64,000 nt of DNA from JBPEWY01 sp965224095 (lineage in GTDB: Bacteria; Bacteroidota; Bacteroidia; Flavobacteriales; Flavobacteriaceae): the NCBI GenBank assembly GCA_965224095.1, contig OZ245039.1, forward strand, positions 1,984,001-2,048,000. Reading direction: 5' to 3'. Made by a program: the position numbers and the translations under genes. Below, in pieces: positions 8,679-17,350 of this stretch. Within the stretch, counting starts at the first letter, position 1; every line of letters begins with the position of its first letter. The notes below the pieces were generated by a model, which saw nothing but the letters and a program-made list of their open reading frames with translations, made no database searches and was not told the origin of the DNA.

Positions 8679-9839
8679 TTACAGTGTTCCTCGCAATTGC
8701 TGTTCGCGTTCAATTGACTCGAATAAGGCTTTAAAATTCCCGGCACCAAAACCCTTGGCTCCCATACGTTGAATTATTTCGAAAAACAGCGTAGGGCGGT
8801 CTTCTACGGGTTTCGTAAAAATCTGAAGTAAATACCCTTCTTCATCGGCATCTACTAATATAGAGAGTTTTTGAAGTTCTTTAATATCTTCTTTCATCAT
8901 ATCCATATGCGTGCCCAACCTGTGGGGTATATCATCGTAATACGCCTGTGGTGGTGGTGGAAGAAACTCAACGCCTCGTGCTTTTAGCTGAGCTACCGTA
9001 CTTATAATATCATCGGTTGCCACAGCCAGATGCTGCACTCCGGGGCCCTCATAAAAATCGAGGTATTCCTCTATCTGAGAGCGCTTTTTCCCCTCAGCCG
9101 GCTCATTGATCGGGAATTTCACCCGTCCGTTTCCGTTACTCATAACCTTACTCATCAAAGCAGAGTATTCAGTATGTATTTGCTTATCGTCAAACGAAAG
9201 GAAATTTTCAAATCCCATTACTTTTTCATACCAGTTTACCCATTGATTCATCTCTCCCCATCCAACATTTCCAACCATATGATCTATATACTTAAGCCCC
9301 ACTGAACTTGGATTATAATCTGATTTCCATTCCACAAAGCCAGGCATAAAAATCCCCGAATAATTCTTGCGTTCCACGAACACATGCACGGTTTCTCCAT
9401 AGGTGTATATCCCGGAACGGACTACTTCACCGAACTCATCTTTTTCCACAGTTGGTTCCATATAAGGTTTTGCACCCCTTTTAATCGTTTCTTCAAAAGC
9501 GCTACGAGCATCTTCTACCCATAAAGCTATTACTTTAACCCCATCTCCGTGTTTTACAATGTGGTCGTTGATGGGTGATGAACTATTCAACGGGGTGGTT
9601 AACACCAGTTTTATCTTATCTTGCTTTAACACATAACTCACGCTATCTTTACTTCCTGTTTCCAATCCTTTATACGCAAAAGACTGAAAGCCAAAGGCCG
9701 TTTTATAAAAATGTGCCGACTGTTTTGCGTTTCCAACATAAAACTCCACATAATCGGTTCCCAGGAGCGGTAAAAAATCCTGAGCCCCTTCAAATATTTT
9801 TTCAAGACCGTAGTCTACAGATTTCACTTCTTTTTTCAT
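8679..9839 (-). CDS. hppD: 4-hydroxyphenylpyruvate dioxygenase
   Basis: 386 residues. It converts 4-hydroxyphenylpyruvate and O2 to homogentisate, the second step of tyrosine degradation. The two vicinal-oxygen-chelate halves are visible, and the iron ligands of the C-terminal half can be placed at H187 (YIDHMVGNV), H270 (GPGVQHLAV) and E354 (LFFEIIQRMG). The C-terminal GAKGFGAGNFKALFESIEREQ is the conserved gate helix of the family. It follows hmgA by 66 bases on the same strand, forming a two-gene tyrosine catabolic unit. Fumarylacetoacetase, needed to finish the pathway, is not in the window. Confidence 0.97.
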   Translation of the reverse strand: MKKEVKSVDYGLEKIFEGAQDFLPLLGTDYVEFYVGNAKQSAHFYKTAFGFQSFAYKGLETGSKDSVSYVLKQDKIKLVLTTPLNSSSPINDHIVKHGDGVKVIALWVEDARSAFEETIKRGAKPYMEPTVEKDEFGEVVRSGIYTYGETVHVFVERKNYSGIFMPGFVEWKSDYNPSSVGLKYIDHMVGNVGWGEMNQWVNWYEKVMGFENFLSFDDKQIHTEYSALMSKVMSNGNGRVKFPINEPAEGKKRSQIEEYLDFYEGPGVQHLAVATDDIISTVAQLKARGVEFLPPPPQAYYDDIPHRLGTHMDMMKEDIKELQKLSILVDADEEGYLLQIFTKPVEDRPTLFFEIIQRMGAKGFGAGNFKALFESIEREQQLRGTL

Positions 9840-9905
9840 GATTTTATTTTTTATTTTTCCGACATCCCTACGGATGCTTCAAAAGCAGATATATTACATT
9901 TATAA

Positions 9906-11063
9906 TTATTCCAACCAGGATTTATGATAATCTTCATCGGCTATTTCCATAGCTTCTTCGGTAACCATAAGAGGTTTGAAGGTGTCTACCATAACCGCCA
10001 GTTCCAGGGTTTCTTTTTTTCCAATACTGCGCTCCGCAGCTCCCGGGTGTGGCCCGTGCGGAATTCCAGCCGGGTGCAATGAAATATGCCCGGCTTCAAT
10101 ATCATTTCTACTCATAAAATCGCCATCTACATAGTATAGCACCTCATCGCTATCTATATTGCTATGATTATACGGTGCTGGGATAGCTTCCGGATGGTAA
10201 TCGTAGAGGCGAGGCACAAAGCTACACACAACAAAGGCGTCGGTTTCAAAAGTTTGATGTACCGGAGGGGGTTGATGAATTCGCCCTGTTAAAGGTTCAA
10301 AATCATGGATAGAAAATGCATAGGGATAATTAAACCCGTCGTATCCCACTACATCAAACGGATGTGTTGCATATACCATATCAAAAATGTCTCCCTGCTT
10401 TTTAACCTTGATTAAAAACGCTCCTTTTTCATCATAAGTCTCCAACTCTTGCGGCTGCCTGATATCCCGCTCACAAAACGGCGAATGCTCCAGCAATTGT
10501 CCAAACCAATTTCTATAACGCTTCGGAGTATAAATAGGACGATGCGATTCTACTATGAAAAGCCGATTATCATCGGTATCAAAATCAATCTTATAAATAA
10601 TCCCACGGGGGATCAGCAGGTAATCGCCGTATTTAAAATCCAGATTTCCCAGAAGTGTTCTCAGTTTCCCACTGCCTTTATGAATAAAAAGCAGTTCGTC
10701 GGCATCGGCGTTCTTATAAAAATAATCATCCGTCGACTTTCTGGGAGCCGCCAGGACAATACTGCAATCGGTATTGGTAAGTACGGTTTTTCTGCTGCTT
10801 AGAAAATCGTCTTCAGGTTGTACCTGAAAACCCCTAAACCGATACGATTTCATATTATTGGCCTTTGCAATCTTAGGAGATACATTGTATTGTTTCCGTA
10901 TCTCTTTAACCTGTGTAGGCCTGTGCTCGTGATATATATTTGAAGACATTCCGTCAAAACCAATGGTTCCAAACAACTGCTCGTAATAGAGGTCGCCATT
11001 GGGTTTGCGAAAGATAGTATGTCTTTTAGGTGGGATTTTTCCCAGTTTATGATAAAATGGCAT
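9906..11063 (-). CDS. hmgA: Homogentisate 1,2-dioxygenase
   Basis: 385 residues, a cupin-fold iron enzyme that opens the ring of homogentisate to maleylacetoacetate. Recognisable segments are the N-terminal MPFYHKLGKIPPKRHTIFRK and LFGTIGFDGMSSNIYHEHRP, and the C-terminal iron site PYNHSNIDSDE (H300, about E307) and HPAGIPHGPHPG (H336). At 385 residues it is shorter than the roughly 430-residue proteobacterial enzyme, which in my recollection is usual in Bacteroidota. It precedes hppD in a two-gene operon. The 225 bases upstream (11064-11288) contain no clear promoter motif or gene. Confidence 0.93.
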   Translation of the reverse strand: MPFYHKLGKIPPKRHTIFRKPNGDLYYEQLFGTIGFDGMSSNIYHEHRPTQVKEIRKQYNVSPKIAKANNMKSYRFRGFQVQPEDDFLSSRKTVLTNTDCSIVLAAPRKSTDDYFYKNADADELLFIHKGSGKLRTLLGNLDFKYGDYLLIPRGIIYKIDFDTDDNRLFIVESHRPIYTPKRYRNWFGQLLEHSPFCERDIRQPQELETYDEKGAFLIKVKKQGDIFDMVYATHPFDVVGYDGFNYPYAFSIHDFEPLTGRIHQPPPVHQTFETDAFVVCSFVPRLYDYHPEAIPAPYNHSNIDSDEVLYYVDGDFMSRNDIEAGHISLHPAGIPHGPHPGAAERSIGKKETLELAVMVDTFKPLMVTEEAMEIADEDYHKSWLE

Positions 11064-11288
11064 TTGTTCTAAATTTTAGAAGTTTATAAAACTGTAAGTT
11101 TACTAGTTCAAGGAAGGTAACAGGGTTCTTGTCTCACTCAGGGTTTCGCTTGATGAGAAAGTGTAAATATTCCAACAGTGATTGCCAGTGCAGTATCATA
11201 CTAACAAATATCGTAAAATATTTGTCTTCTGCGCATTTTTTTAACGAACAACTTTATTAATCTGTTAAAAATTAAAGAGTTACCTCAT

Positions 11289-13547
11289 TTAAAACCAGAA
11301 TCCCACATTAAAGTACCAGCGCCCTTTTCCGGTTTCCGGTGTCCATGAATAGGTGATTTCCATAGGTCCTATAAGGGTCTCCAGCCCATATCCGATTCCA
11401 TATCCGGAGAAATCCGGTTCTTTAAACCACTCAGCTCTTTCAAAGATATCGTCGGCAATATTGGCATAATTTGCCGTGAACATAAGGTGGTTCTTTTTGT
11501 AAAATTCAAAATCACCACGAATCGTTCCCTTAACAAAACTATTGCCGGGAAGACTTAGGAAATCATATCCCATAAATGGAATAAGATTATTTATCAGATC
11601 GTTCCCATATCCTCCGAGGGCAAAATCAAAAGTGTTCAACTCGGTATTCCCTATGGTAAATCCACCTTCCGAATAAATATTCAATGCAAATTTCTGAAAA
11701 AACGGAATAGCCACTCCAATCTTTGCCTTCCCTATAGAAAACTCGTCGAAGGTGTTCGTAAAATCGGAAGAAAACAAGTAGAGGTGAAAATCTCCGTCAA
11801 AATAAACTCCCTTTTTCGGATAGTACTTGTTATCATACGTATCCAATTTCAAAAATCCAAAAGTACTGCCATAATCACTATTGTCAAACACAGCTTCTCC
11901 ATCACTCCCGCTTATGGTTTCCGATTCAATTTTAATACGCTTGTGTTCTATACCCACCCCAAAAGCGAATTCTTCTCTTAAAACCGTTTGTATATATAGC
12001 TGGTTAGTAAAATCTGAATAATCCACTTCTATTTCTTCTACTTCTATCAGAGGAATATCGGCTTCCTGTTGTACCACACTAAAAGGAATGGATTTATGAA
12101 ATGAGTTAAACCTCGAATTTATTCCGATACTCCAATAAAATCCTTTATCTACATAGTACTCAAAATTGTAACGCACATTGTCACCTAAAACAATATCCAG
12201 CGATGCAACATCATCGTCCAGAAGTAATCTTTTCTTGGTGAGATTAACCAGTGCTCCGGACTTGTACAGATCGTCATAATGCAAGCCTAAACGCAATAGC
12301 ATGGTGTTGGTGGTTTCCTTTAGTTTCAGAGAGAGGTCCTGTAGGCCTTCGCTAGGTCTTAACTGATATCTTATTGATTGGTAATTATTTGTCGCCATCA
12401 GGTTATTAATTCCCTGTTGTAGTTTATCGAACGACAACCTTTCTCCGGTTTTATAGCGCAGCTTCCCTCGAACATAGGAGCGGGTATATTTATCATTACC
12501 CATCATAAAAATGTTATTGAGTATCACACTATCCTGAATTTTAACCGGTTTTTGAGGAGTGTACGGGTTTGTTATTTTCTTTTTTAACTCCAGAAATTCA
12601 CCTTCCTTTTCCAGGGCTGCCTTTTCTCCATTCTTAATAATCTGTTTTCCTTCATCGAAAGAGATGACACTAAAATCGCGAATATCCGGTTTTATATATA
12701 TGTCGGTTTTTTCCGCTTTTTTAACCATGTCTCTAACTGTGCGATAGTTATTTATCTGAAGTAATATTCCCGTGGCTGATTGCAGAGCTTCCCTGTTTTC
12801 CAAAGCATCCTGAACATCCACCCCTATAACGAAAGTAGCCCCCATAGACTTTAGTTCGTCTATAGGATAATTATTCACTACACCGCCATCAATTAATAAC
12901 CTTCCGTCTATTTCAACAGGCTGAAACAGAGACGGAAAAGCACCACTGGCCGCAATGGCTTCCGGCAAATATCCTTTATCTAACAAAACTGCTTCGCCAC
13001 TTTCCACATCGGTCGCCATGCAAAAGAAAGGAATGGGCAGATCATTAAAATCTCTTACATCGTTAACATGATTTAGTAGTTTGACAAACAAATTATAGAT
13101 GTTTTGCCCTTTCGAAATTGATTTTGGAACGGTGATTTTAAAGTTATCAAAAGGAAGTGTAATGGCATAACGTTCCGAATCTTCCTTTTCATAAAGCGTT
13201 TTAGCCGACCGGGGTAATTCATCCTGAATGAGCCGATCAAAATCAACAACTCTAAAAATAGAGTCCAACTGATTTGCCGTATAGCCGGATGCATACAGTG
13301 CCCCCACAATAGCACCCATACTGGTACCTCCTATATAATCTATTGGTATACCGGCTTTTTCTATAACTTTCAAAGCGCCAATATGGGCCAATCCCTTAGC
13401 ACCTCCCCCACTTAAAACCACTCCTACTTTTATATCATTAGAGTTCTCGGGAGTTTGTGCAAAAGCCATACTAGCTACGCAAAGCAATAAGGTTAAGACG
13501 ATCCTGTTCACGCTATGAAGGTACTCAATTTTAATGAAAGGCCGCAT
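11289..13547 (-). CDS. Patatin-like phospholipase fused to POTRA/Omp85-type barrel
   Basis: 752 residues with a signal peptide (about residues 14-30, ending SMAFA). The patatin domain (about 40-330) has the oxyanion motif GGGAKG (47-52), the nucleophile elbow GTSMG (S76) and the catalytic Asp in IDGG (D220), so the Ser-Asp dyad is intact. After it comes one POTRA-like segment (about 345-420) and a C-terminal beta-barrel ending in RWYFNVGFWF, as in the surface-antigen/BamA family. This matches PlpD-like type Vd architecture, in which the barrel displays or secretes the lipase. The start overlaps the end of uvrC by 17 bases, so both are probably co-transcribed. The exact start is uncertain, since a GTG lies inside the signal region. 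Confidence 0.9.
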   Translation of the reverse strand: MRPFIKIEYLHSVNRIVLTLLLCVASMAFAQTPENSNDIKVGVVLSGGGAKGLAHIGALKVIEKAGIPIDYIGGTSMGAIVGALYASGYTANQLDSIFRVVDFDRLIQDELPRSAKTLYEKEDSERYAITLPFDNFKITVPKSISKGQNIYNLFVKLLNHVNDVRDFNDLPIPFFCMATDVESGEAVLLDKGYLPEAIAASGAFPSLFQPVEIDGRLLIDGGVVNNYPIDELKSMGATFVIGVDVQDALENREALQSATGILLQINNYRTVRDMVKKAEKTDIYIKPDIRDFSVISFDEGKQIIKNGEKAALEKEGEFLELKKKITNPYTPQKPVKIQDSVILNNIFMMGNDKYTRSYVRGKLRYKTGERLSFDKLQQGINNLMATNNYQSIRYQLRPSEGLQDLSLKLKETTNTMLLRLGLHYDDLYKSGALVNLTKKRLLLDDDVASLDIVLGDNVRYNFEYYVDKGFYWSIGINSRFNSFHKSIPFSVVQQEADIPLIEVEEIEVDYSDFTNQLYIQTVLREEFAFGVGIEHKRIKIESETISGSDGEAVFDNSDYGSTFGFLKLDTYDNKYYPKKGVYFDGDFHLYLFSSDFTNTFDEFSIGKAKIGVAIPFFQKFALNIYSEGGFTIGNTELNTFDFALGGYGNDLINNLIPFMGYDFLSLPGNSFVKGTIRGDFEFYKKNHLMFTANYANIADDIFERAEWFKEPDFSGYGIGYGLETLIGPMEITYSWTPETGKGRWYFNVGFWF

Positions 13548-15318
13548 AGATTTTACGGGCTTTCGAAGCGCCTACTATTTTAATTAAATCCTCTATAGAA
13601 GCCTCTTTTATTCTCTTAACCGATTTAAACGACTTGATAAGCTGTACAGCTGTTTTTTCACCGATCCCTTCTATAAATTCCAATTCTGTACTCAATGCGT
13701 CATGACTTCTTTTTTTGCGATGAAAGCTTATTCCAAAACGGTGAGCTTCATTTCTTAAGTGTTGGATAATTTTTAAGGTTTCAGATTTTTTGTCCAGATA
13801 TAAAGGAATGGGATCATCCGGATAAAAAATCTCTTCCAGTCTTTTGGCTATTCCTATGATCGCTATTTTTCCACGTAATCCTAAACTGTCAAGGCTCTTT
13901 AAGGCCGATGTAAGCTGCCCTTTTCCTCCGTCTACAATTATTAACTGGGGAAGTGACTGTTTTTCATCAAGCATCCTTCGATATCGCCTGAAGACAACCT
14001 CTTCCATTGATGCAAAATCATTCGGACCCTCAACGGTTTTAATATTAAAATGCCGGTATTCTTTTTTACTGGGCTTGCCATTTCTAAAAACCACACAGGC
14101 GGCAACCGGATTACTGCCCTGGATATTTGAATTATCAAAACATTCAATATGCCGGGGTTCTCCGGAAAGACGCAGATCTTTTTTCATCTGTTGCATAATT
14201 CGGTGCACATGCCGATCCGGGTCTGTGATCTTCACCTGCTTAAACCTCTCCTGGCGGAAGAACTTTGCGTTGCGTTGCGATAGCTCTACCAATCTTTTTT
14301 TATCACCCAACTTAGGAATGGTAACCTTTACTTCCTCTCCCAGAGAAACGGAAAAAGGCGTGTATATTTCTTTTGACTGGGAATGGAATCGGTTGCGGAT
14401 TTCCACAATGGCCAGTTCCAGCAGTTGTACATCCGTTTCATCTAACTTTTTTTTCATCTCCATGGTATGCGAACGAATAATGGCTCCGTGCGATACCTGT
14501 AAAAAATTAACATATCCATAGTTGGGGTCAGAAACCACCGAAAACACATCTACATTACTTATTTTAGGATTTACAATGGTAGATTTAGCCTGGTAATTTT
14601 CAAGTACTTCTATTTTTTCCTTGATCCGCTGCGCTTCTTCAAATTCCATATTTTCGGCCAGGTTTTTCATCTGCTTCCTAAATGCTGCCAGTGAATCCCT
14701 GAAATTTCCTTTAATAATTTCCCTGATAACTTTTATTTGCTCCTGGTATTCTTCGGGCTGCTGATATCCTTCACAGGGGCCCTTGCAATTCCCCAAATGA
14801 TATTCCAGGCAAACCTTGTATTTCCCCGCTTTTATTTTTTCAGGCGACAGGTCGTAGTTGCACGTTCGTAGCGGAAAAAGTCCTTTAATGAGATCCAGTA
14901 GGGTTTTAACCGTTTTCATACTTGTATAAGGGCCAAAATACTCAGAACCGTCTTTGATGACATTACGGGTGGAAAAAACCCTGGGGAAATGTTCTTTTTT
15001 TATACAAATCCACGGATAAGACTTGTCGTCTTTCCACATTACATTATAACGTGGCTGGTATTTCTTAATCAGATTATTCTCCAGAAGAAGAGCGTCTGTT
15101 TCTGTGGGAACCACAATGTGCTTCACATAGGCAATCTTACTAACTAATACCCTGGTTTTTCCGGAATCGTGATTTTTTGTAAAATAAGAAGAAACCCGTT
15201 TTTTTAAATTCTTTGCCTTACCCACATAGAGGAGTTTGTCTTCTTTATTGTAATACTGGTACACTCCGGGACTGTCCGGAAGGGTCTGAAGCTGAAGTTC
15301 TATGGGCAATTGCGACAT
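13531..15318 (-). CDS. uvrC: Excinuclease ABC subunit C
   Basis: 595 residues from the chosen ATG at 15318. The longer open frame begins with TTG at 15345, but related proteins begin near MSQLPIELQLQTLP, so the internal ATG is preferred. UvrC makes both incisions beside bulky DNA lesions in complex with UvrB. Domains in order: GIY-YIG nuclease (PGVYQYYNKEDKLLYVGKAK), Cys cluster (CNYDLS..CLEYHLGNCKGPC), UVR UvrB-binding helix pair (about 200-235), RNase H-like nuclease (IECFDNSNIQG, IIVDGGKGQL) and C-terminal helix-hairpin-helix (IEGIGEKTAVQLIKSFKS). The stop overlaps the start of the patatin/Omp85 gene. Confidence 0.96.
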   Translation of the reverse strand: MSQLPIELQLQTLPDSPGVYQYYNKEDKLLYVGKAKNLKKRVSSYFTKNHDSGKTRVLVSKIAYVKHIVVPTETDALLLENNLIKKYQPRYNVMWKDDKSYPWICIKKEHFPRVFSTRNVIKDGSEYFGPYTSMKTVKTLLDLIKGLFPLRTCNYDLSPEKIKAGKYKVCLEYHLGNCKGPCEGYQQPEEYQEQIKVIREIIKGNFRDSLAAFRKQMKNLAENMEFEEAQRIKEKIEVLENYQAKSTIVNPKISNVDVFSVVSDPNYGYVNFLQVSHGAIIRSHTMEMKKKLDETDVQLLELAIVEIRNRFHSQSKEIYTPFSVSLGEEVKVTIPKLGDKKRLVELSQRNAKFFRQERFKQVKITDPDRHVHRIMQQMKKDLRLSGEPRHIECFDNSNIQGSNPVAACVVFRNGKPSKKEYRHFNIKTVEGPNDFASMEEVVFRRYRRMLDEKQSLPQLIIVDGGKGQLTSALKSLDSLGLRGKIAIIGIAKRLEEIFYPDDPIPLYLDKKSETLKIIQHLRNEAHRFGISFHRKKRSHDALSTELEFIEGIGEKTAVQLIKSFKSVKRIKEASIEDLIKIVGASKARKIYAAFH

Positions 15319-15478
15319 ATAGGAACGAAGATAATAATTCTTCAAAATTTTATATAAATCCGTTAATTTTTTGTTATTATTGCATTAGTTAAATGTGCAT
15401 TTTATCGAAAAAACACTACTTTTAATGGGTTTTTGTAAAATTTAACATTAAATTTACTAAACCTAAATCTTTTTTATC

Positions 15479-15577
15479 ATGGATATGTATGTATTAACCT
15501 TTGGTGTGTATTTGTTATTATTTGTAGTGTCTTCGGTTGCCATTCGCTCCATTCCTACGGACAGGAATGATGATTAA
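15479..15577 (+). CDS. Putative 32-residue single-span membrane peptide
   Basis: A complete small frame starting ATG GAT ATG and ending TAA. The peptide has one strongly hydrophobic stretch (about residues 4-22, YVLTFGVYLLLFVVSSVAI) followed by a short charged tail RSIPTDRNDD, the layout of a small membrane protein. It lies 14 bases upstream of the GTG start of the 5-formyl-THF cyclo-ligase gene on the same strand and could be co-transcribed or act as a leader. A weak promoter-like TATTATTG is at 15375-15382. The rest of 15346-15478 holds no other candidate gene. No homology can be checked here. Confidence 0.45.
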   Translation: MDMYVLTFGVYLLLFVVSSVAIRSIPTDRNDD

Positions 15578-15591
15578 TTTTTATCGGTCGG

Positions 15592-16158
15592 GTGAATAAA
15601 AAAAACAGTTTACGTACTTTTTATAAAAGTAAAAGAGATTCGCTGGACCCATCGGACATCGAAGCACAAAGCATAAAAATAACCAACCATCTAATCGAAC
15701 TCCCAATTTGGGAAAAGACGTATTACCATCTTTTTTTAACGATTAATCGATTGAAAGAGGTAGATACGTCTTTTATTTTAACCCTATTGCAGGGTAGAGA
15801 TAAGGATATTGTAGTTTCCAAAAGTAACTTTGAAAAGCTTACGCTAGCACATTTTTTACTGTCCGATAGTACCCGATTAAAAGTGAATACATGGGGAATT
15901 CCCGAGCCGGTTGACGGGATTGAAGTTCCGGTTTCAAAAATACAGGTCGTTTTTGTTCCTTTATTGGCTTTTGATGTCTCGGGAAACAGAGTCGGATACG
16001 GGAAGGGTTTTTACGATCGCTTTCTTAAGTCGTGTAACCCGGATACCATTAAAATAGGGCTTTCGTTTTTTGAAGCTGAAAATCTTATTGAAGGTATACA
16101 TGACGGTGATGCCCCTCTGGATTACTGTGTGACTCCTGAAAAAATATATCGTTTTTAA
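15592..16158 (+). CDS. 5-formyltetrahydrofolate cyclo-ligase
   Basis: 188 residues. It uses ATP to convert 5-formyl-THF to 5,10-methenyl-THF, rescuing this storage or inhibitory folate. The family signature GYGKGFYDRFL is near residue 143, with VPLLAFDVSGNRVG just before it. The start is GTG: no ATG occurs in frame between the preceding stop (TGA at 15571) and the conserved N-terminal region, and MNKKNSLRTFYKSKRDSL matches the usual family N-terminus. It converges with lspA (stop codons 8 bases apart). It may share a transcript with the small membrane peptide upstream. Confidence 0.93.
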   Translation: MNKKNSLRTFYKSKRDSLDPSDIEAQSIKITNHLIELPIWEKTYYHLFLTINRLKEVDTSFILTLLQGRDKDIVVSKSNFEKLTLAHFLLSDSTRLKVNTWGIPEPVDGIEVPVSKIQVVFVPLLAFDVSGNRVGYGKGFYDRFLKSCNPDTIKIGLSFFEAENLIEGIHDGDAPLDYCVTPEKIYRF

Positions 16159-16166
16159 TATTTTTT

Positions 16167-16784
16167 TTACTGTTCTCTGGGAAACGCTTTTTTGTTAAAA
16201 ACCAGGAGTATGGCCACTCCTATACTAATGGCAGAATCGGCAATATTAAAGATTGGTTCAAAGAAGCGAAAATCATTTCCGCCAACAAATGGAACCCAGT
16301 CCGGCCATACGGTATCGATCATTGGAAAATATAACATATCAACCACTTTTCCCTGAAAAAGGGCGCCATAGGGCTCTTCAGCGAACATGGTGGCTACCTG
16401 TCCGTAACTGTCGTTAAAAATGAGTCCGTAGAAAACAGAATCGATGATATTCCCCATAGCTCCGGCAAAAATTAATGCAATTGCAACAATCAATATTCTC
16501 GGACTGTTTTTCCTTACAGCATCGTAAAGCCAATATCCTATTCCGGTAATTGCCACCAGTCTGAACGTCGTAAGAATTAGTTTTCCAGTAGTATCGGAAA
16601 CCGGTAAAACATCACTTATTTTGGCTCCCCAGGCCGCTCCTTCATTTTCAATGAAATGAATGTGGAACCAGTTAAATATCTCTTTACTAAACCCTAATTC
16701 AAAATGGGTTTTGATATATATCTTACTAATCTGATCGATCAGTAGTACCAAAAAAATAAGAAAGCCTGCCTTTTTTAAATTCAT
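16167..16784 (-). CDS. lspA: Lipoprotein signal peptidase (signal peptidase II)
   Basis: 205 residues from the ATG at 16784; the longer frame begins with a TTG at 16805 and adds no conserved residues. The enzyme removes signal peptides from prolipoproteins at the lipobox, after diacylglyceryl modification. Four membrane spans are visible. Conserved segments include DQISKIYIK, ENEGAAWGAK and the two catalytic Asp motifs GNIID (followed by VFYGLIFND) and FNIADSAISIG. This is consistent with the many lipoproteins encoded in the window. It has its own promoter candidate (16837-16844) downstream of the terminator that closes the ileS-dksA operon. Confidence 0.96.
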   Translation of the reverse strand: MNLKKAGFLIFLVLLIDQISKIYIKTHFELGFSKEIFNWFHIHFIENEGAAWGAKISDVLPVSDTTGKLILTTFRLVAITGIGYWLYDAVRKNSPRILIVAIALIFAGAMGNIIDSVFYGLIFNDSYGQVATMFAEEPYGALFQGKVVDMLYFPMIDTVWPDWVPFVGGNDFRFFEPIFNIADSAISIGVAILLVFNKKAFPREQ

Positions 16785-16836
16785 TTTTAAAATCTCTGAA
16801 AGCAAGAGAGGTTAATTTCCTGCCAATAAAGTGGGG

Positions 16837-16844
16837 CAAAAATA
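16837..16844 (-). promoter_or_regulatory. Candidate -7 box for lspA
   Basis: On the minus strand this reads TATTTTTG, a full match to TAnnTTTG, 52 bases upstream of the chosen lspA ATG. A -33 TTG is not evident at 19-20 bases upstream, so the call rests on the -7 box and its position just after the dksA terminator. Confidence 0.4.
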
Positions 16845-16908
16845 AACATATTATTCTTTTTTAAAAGCCCCTGTTTACTCACCGAAAGTTTTTTATACCC
16901 GATAAACT

Positions 16909-16937
16909 AAAAAACACTTCGAAAATGAAGTGTTTTT
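16909..16937 (-). terminator. Rho-independent terminator after the DksA/TraR gene
   Basis: Inverted repeat AAAAACACTTC/GAAGTGTTTTT with a six-base GAAAAT loop and T/A-rich flanks. It lies about 25 bases past the stop of the DksA/TraR-family gene on the minus strand and separates it from lspA. Confidence 0.8.
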
Positions 16938-16962
16938 CATAGCTTATTTTGTATAATATACG

Positions 16963-17346
16963 CTAGCTCTGCATATTTTTTGCTTCAATACTCAACGTAG
17001 CATGAGGCACCAGTTTTAAGCGTTCTTTATTTATGAGCTTTCCCGTTACCCGACAAACTCCATATGTTTTATTTTCAATACGAAGCAATGCGTTTTTCAG
17101 GTCGCGAATAAATTTTTCCTGTCGTATTGCCAATTGTGTATTGGCTTCTTTACTCATTGTCTCGGAACCTTCTTCAAAAGCTTTAAATGTGGGAGAAGTA
17201 TCATCAGTACCATTATTTCCATCATTCATATAAGCACTTCTCAGAAGATCAAGATCCTGTTTGGCTTTTTCAATTTTTCGCTCTATCAATACCCGGAATT
17301 CCTCCAGTTCTTTATCCGAGTAACGTACTTTAATATCTGCTGCCAT
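16963..17346 (-). CDS. DksA/TraR-family RNA polymerase-binding protein lacking the zinc cysteines
   Basis: 127 residues. The N-terminal half is a predicted coiled coil (about 10-95) and the C-terminal part aligns with the DksA/TraR finger (YGVCRVTGKLINKERL, then VPHATLSIEAKN). DksA-type proteins bind the secondary channel of RNA polymerase and modulate initiation, often with ppGpp. In canonical members the finger has four Cys (CxxC...CxxC). Here only one Cys is seen (in GVCRVTG) and the second pair is replaced by PHAT, so zinc binding is unlikely. The gene starts 4 bases after ileS and is the second gene of that operon. Confidence 0.85.
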   Translation of the reverse strand: MAADIKVRYSDKELEEFRVLIERKIEKAKQDLDLLRSAYMNDGNNGTDDTSPTFKAFEEGSETMSKEANTQLAIRQEKFIRDLKNALLRIENKTYGVCRVTGKLINKERLKLVPHATLSIEAKNMQS

Positions 17347-17350
17347 AGTA

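Noticed and set aside
13844..14521. 225-codon plus-strand frame opposite uvrC
   Set aside because: It is antisense to the conserved nuclease part of UvrC; the protein is Ser/Cys-rich without family features, a typical shadow frame.
15319..15345. TTG-initiated 9-residue extension of UvrC
   Set aside because: The family N-terminus starts at the internal ATG and the extension is not conserved in character; similar TTG/GTG extensions were rejected for lspA, porZ, metB, gpsA, glpK, the asparaginase and others.
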